From Flagellimonas algicola (GTDB lineage Bacteria; Bacteroidota; Bacteroidia; Flavobacteriales; Flavobacteriaceae), in assembly GCF_005937185.1 (NCBI RefSeq), contig NZ_VCNI01000004.1, forward strand, positions 1 through 64,000: a stretch of DNA of 64,000 bases, written 5' to 3'. Shown here piece by piece: positions 61,826 through 64,000 of this stretch. A model generated the notes under the pieces. That model ran no database searches. It was not told where the DNA came from and was given only the letters and a program-made list of their open reading frames with translations. Numbering within the stretch: the first letter of the stretch is position 1; each line of letters begins with the position of its first letter. Made by a program: the position numbers and the translations under genes.

Positions 61826-64000
61826 TTAATCTTGGGTTCCAAGCCATTTTATTATCCCATCTTTTGGTTGATGGTCTATTGATATTTGGATATTGGAATT
61901 CGGACCTAAACTATTTTTTACGGGCTTATGTACCCCACTTGCGGATTCAAGAAAAGATTCAATATTGTACACAGTTTTCAAATTTCCATCCGCAGAGATC
62001 GGGTTAACGATTTTGATGTTTCGTGGATAAATGGAAGCCATTAAATCCGGCAAATCATATGCTTTCAAAGCCCCGGGTACGGTGAAGGATATGAGGCTGG
62101 GGTCATAAGATTGGGTAGTGGCAATATCATAATAGCTCAAAAAAGGACTTACCAGCCCTACACGACCAAGGGTCTTGTCAAAAGCGGCGGCATGAAGCAA
62201 TTCGGCTCCTATGGGTCCTACCGCAATTGCGGAAACCTTTGGGGTGCCCTGTACATGATTTTTTGCAAAATGAACCAGCCTTAACATATCCTCCGCACGC
62301 AAGCCTACGAACGATTTCCCAACCAACATGGCGCCAAACCATTGATTATAGGATGTTTCCCCAATATAAGAATCCCCTTTTAAGTAGCCCGGTCCAAGAA
62401 TGCCCATGCCTGGTAGATCTGCCAACAAAATGGAATAACCATCTTGTAAAATTGCAGGTACCAAAGTATCTTGATCAATGGCATGTTCCATACCTTTCGT
62501 ATCAAAGTATACGATTATTTCATCTTTGGCATGATTCTTAGGTTTGAGCAAAATTGCGGGAACTTTGTAATCCCCACTTCCCGTTATTAGATATTTTTCC
62601 AGAATGCGTTCAGATGTAACATGACGTCCGGAGAAAATAGCCTCTTCATAATCCCTTGGTTTTATAAATCCTGATAGGGCTTTGGCATTTGCTATGGATT
62701 CACTGATATGGTTTTTACGTTCCCTGCGGAACTTTTGCAGTCTGCTGTTCTGCTCTTCAACTTTGTCCCTGTTAAGATCAAATATGGTTCTGCCATAATT
62801 TGAAGAAATCAACTGCCCCGTTTTACTGACTTTTAGTTCTTCAACCGAAGGAATGCCCACCTCAAGATCTTCTCTGCTTCCTGGGTTGTTCAATTCTTTT
62901 TGGAAGAACGCGTACATGGCCTCCCTGTTCTTTTTTGTTGATGTATGCCTGTCATCATCCTCAACTAATGTAAGATTGTTGGCTGCATTCAAAGTTGTAT
63001 ACATTTTTTGGGCTTCATCAAAGGTTTCCCGCGTACCTTGTATGCTGAAAAAATCACGGGTAGTAGCAATTACCATAGTTGGCTTGGGTGCTCTTATCTC
63101 GATAAAATCTGCGTGATCGAGGCCCTTGTCCACTAATTGGTATAGGTTCTGTTCTGCGCATTGGGGCCCAATGGACCTGTAAAGAAATTCATAGCTCGTA
63201 ATGTAGCATTCCGGGGCAGTGGCGAGAATCCTGTCGTCCAATGCGCCAAGATACGCCGTTAGGTTTCCCCCGCCGGATCTTCCGGTCATACCTAGACGAC
63301 TGCCATCCACCTCTTTTCTGGTAAGCATGTAATCAATGCCCCGTAAAACATCCCAGATAAAATAGTTACCTGTGGAATAGCCGGATATTAAACATTGTGC
63401 ACCCGCATAGGAATGTTCGTGATCCGGAATCTTGAACTTGAACTGACCAGTATGGTGATTCCAATAGTTATAGCGTTCCCCCTGACCCATAGGGTCAATG
63501 GTAAATACGATAAACCCCTTTTTTACAAGATTTATGATGATATGCTGGTACATAGGTGCCCTAAACCCTTCCAATGAGTGCCCGCATGCATAAAAAATTG
63601 CCGGGGTATTATCTTTTGCATCATCCGGTAAGTAAAGGGCCCCGGTTACATAGTAGTCCGGCATTGACTCATAGATAATCTTTTCAATTCGGTACCCATC
63701 TTTTTTCAATACACCTGTTATTTTGGCATTCAAAGGCGATTTATCGGGGAATGGGCCTACGATCTCCATCAATTGCTTTTTTGCGAGGGCTTGTCTTTTT
63801 AACCAATCTTCCTGGGTTTTTAGATTGCCTATGGCCCTTTTGCGTTCCTCCAGTTTGGAATAGGCCAAGTTGCTGAAATGCTTGTAGAGTGAGTTCTCCA
63901 AATCTGAATAGGAAGCCCAGTAATCGAAAAAACCAATATCCTCTTCTTGCGCTTGAATCGGGGACAAGATAAACAGGCAAAGAGCACAGAATTTAATGTG
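61826..64000 (-). CDS. Secreted two-domain alpha/beta hydrolase (acetylxylan/glucuronoyl-esterase-like), 5' end outside window
   Basis: The frame stays open to the right edge and reads IKFCALCLFILSPIQAQ just upstream of residue 1 at 63967, so the real start with the rest of the signal peptide is beyond 64000. First hydrolase domain: nucleophile Ser231 (counting from 63967) in MTGRSGGGNLTAY, after ACGHSLEGFRAPMY and DPMGQGERYNYW. The second half is another alpha/beta-hydrolase-like domain (IVYFDTKGMEHAIDQDTLVP, LLADLPGMGILGPG), but its elbow reads AVGPIGAELLH, lacking the Ser. Two-domain forms of this type are common in polysaccharide-degrading loci and remove acyl or glucuronoyl groups. Convergent with the acyltransferase gene. 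Confidence 0.88.
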   Translation of the reverse strand, partial: HIKFCALCLFILSPIQAQEEDIGFFDYWASYSDLENSLYKHFSNLAYSKLEERKRAIGNLKTQEDWLKRQALAKKQLMEIVGPFPDKSPLNAKITGVLKKDGYRIEKIIYESMPDYYVTGALYLPDDAKDNTPAIFYACGHSLEGFRAPMYQHIIINLVKKGFIVFTIDPMGQGERYNYWNHHTGQFKFKIPDHEHSYAGAQCLISGYSTGNYFIWDVLRGIDYMLTRKEVDGSRLGMTGRSGGGNLTAYLGALDDRILATAPECYITSYEFLYRSIGPQCAEQNLYQLVDKGLDHADFIEIRAPKPTMVIATTRDFFSIQGTRETFDEAQKMYTTLNAANNLTLVEDDDRHTSTKKNREAMYAFFQKELNNPGSREDLEVGIPSVEELKVSKTGQLISSNYGRTIFDLNRDKVEEQNSRLQKFRRERKNHISESIANAKALSGFIKPRDYEEAIFSGRHVTSERILEKYLITGSGDYKVPAILLKPKNHAKDEIIVYFDTKGMEHAIDQDTLVPAILQDGYSILLADLPGMGILGPGYLKGDSYIGETSYNQWFGAMLVGKSFVGLRAEDMLRLVHFAKNHVQGTPKVSAIAVGPIGAELLHAAAFDKTLGRVGLVSPFLSYYDIATTQSYDPSLISFTVPGALKAYDLPDLMASIYPRNIKIVNPISADGNLKTVYNIESFLESASGVHKPVKNSLGPNSNIQISIDHQPKDGIIKWLGTQD

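Noticed and set aside
1..64000. tRNA, rRNA or riboswitch
   Set aside because: No cloverleaf, conserved rRNA stretch or riboswitch core was recognised by eye; a covariance-model search was not possible.

Overview
The window looks like a chromosome segment of a marine or algal-associated Flavobacteriia (Bacteroidota). It carries a type IX secretion (T9SS) type B sorting domain, a PorP/SprF-family protein, lipoproteins with the Bacteroidota surface-export signature (Cys-Gly-Ser-Asp-Asp), a TTTG/TAnnTTTG-type promoter, and an overall AT-rich background. No tRNA, rRNA or CRISPR array was seen.

Layout. 1-2309: the 3' end of a large T9SS-secreted protein plus its PorP/SprF partner. 3027-3815: a DUF3050 gene. 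4524-28137: the dominant feature, a head-to-tail array of fifteen complete paralogous genes for IPT/TIG + six-bladed NHL-propeller proteins, with two decayed copies and one decayed homocysteine S-methyltransferase-like fragment. Fourteen copies share a nearly identical GC-rich 5' module (signal peptide, acidic linker, IPT domain). Their NHL blades are mosaics of a limited set of alleles. The first copy (4524) is divergent and looks like the outgroup. 28203-35057: a lipoprotein of unknown function, broken IS3-family pieces on both sides of an AraC-GyrI regulator, two unknown proteins and a WG-repeat lipoprotein. 35812-37677: a cytoplasmic trypsin-like protease fused to an endonuclease/exonuclease/phosphatase (EEP) domain, a candidate conflict or defence effector. 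37757-47570: low-density accessory DNA with several broken genes (a nonsense-interrupted secreted protein, an AraC gene cut by an IS481-family insertion, a frameshifted membrane protein), a START-like protein and a short-chain dehydrogenase.

47571-55690: an eight-gene minus-strand block for sugar catabolism, apparently read from a good Bacteroidota promoter at 55744-55773. It runs: AgaS-like SIS isomerase/deaminase, tagatose-6-phosphate/1-phosphofructokinase-like kinase, a second PfkB kinase, class II tagatose/fructose-bisphosphate aldolase, CBM9-like protein, M20 peptidase/deacylase, NAD-dependent epimerase-like protein and a DHDPS-family aldolase. The first four fit an amino-galactose to tagatose-6-P to tagatose-1,6-bisP to triose-phosphate route. 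55981-64000: a membrane/periplasmic oxidation set (PQQ dehydrogenase with cytochrome c domain, divergent gluconate-dehydrogenase subunit 3 + GMC oxidoreductase, HGSNAT/NagX-like membrane acyltransferase) and the start of a secreted two-domain alpha/beta hydrolase. Together these suggest sugar or uronate processing at the envelope feeding the cytoplasmic pathway.
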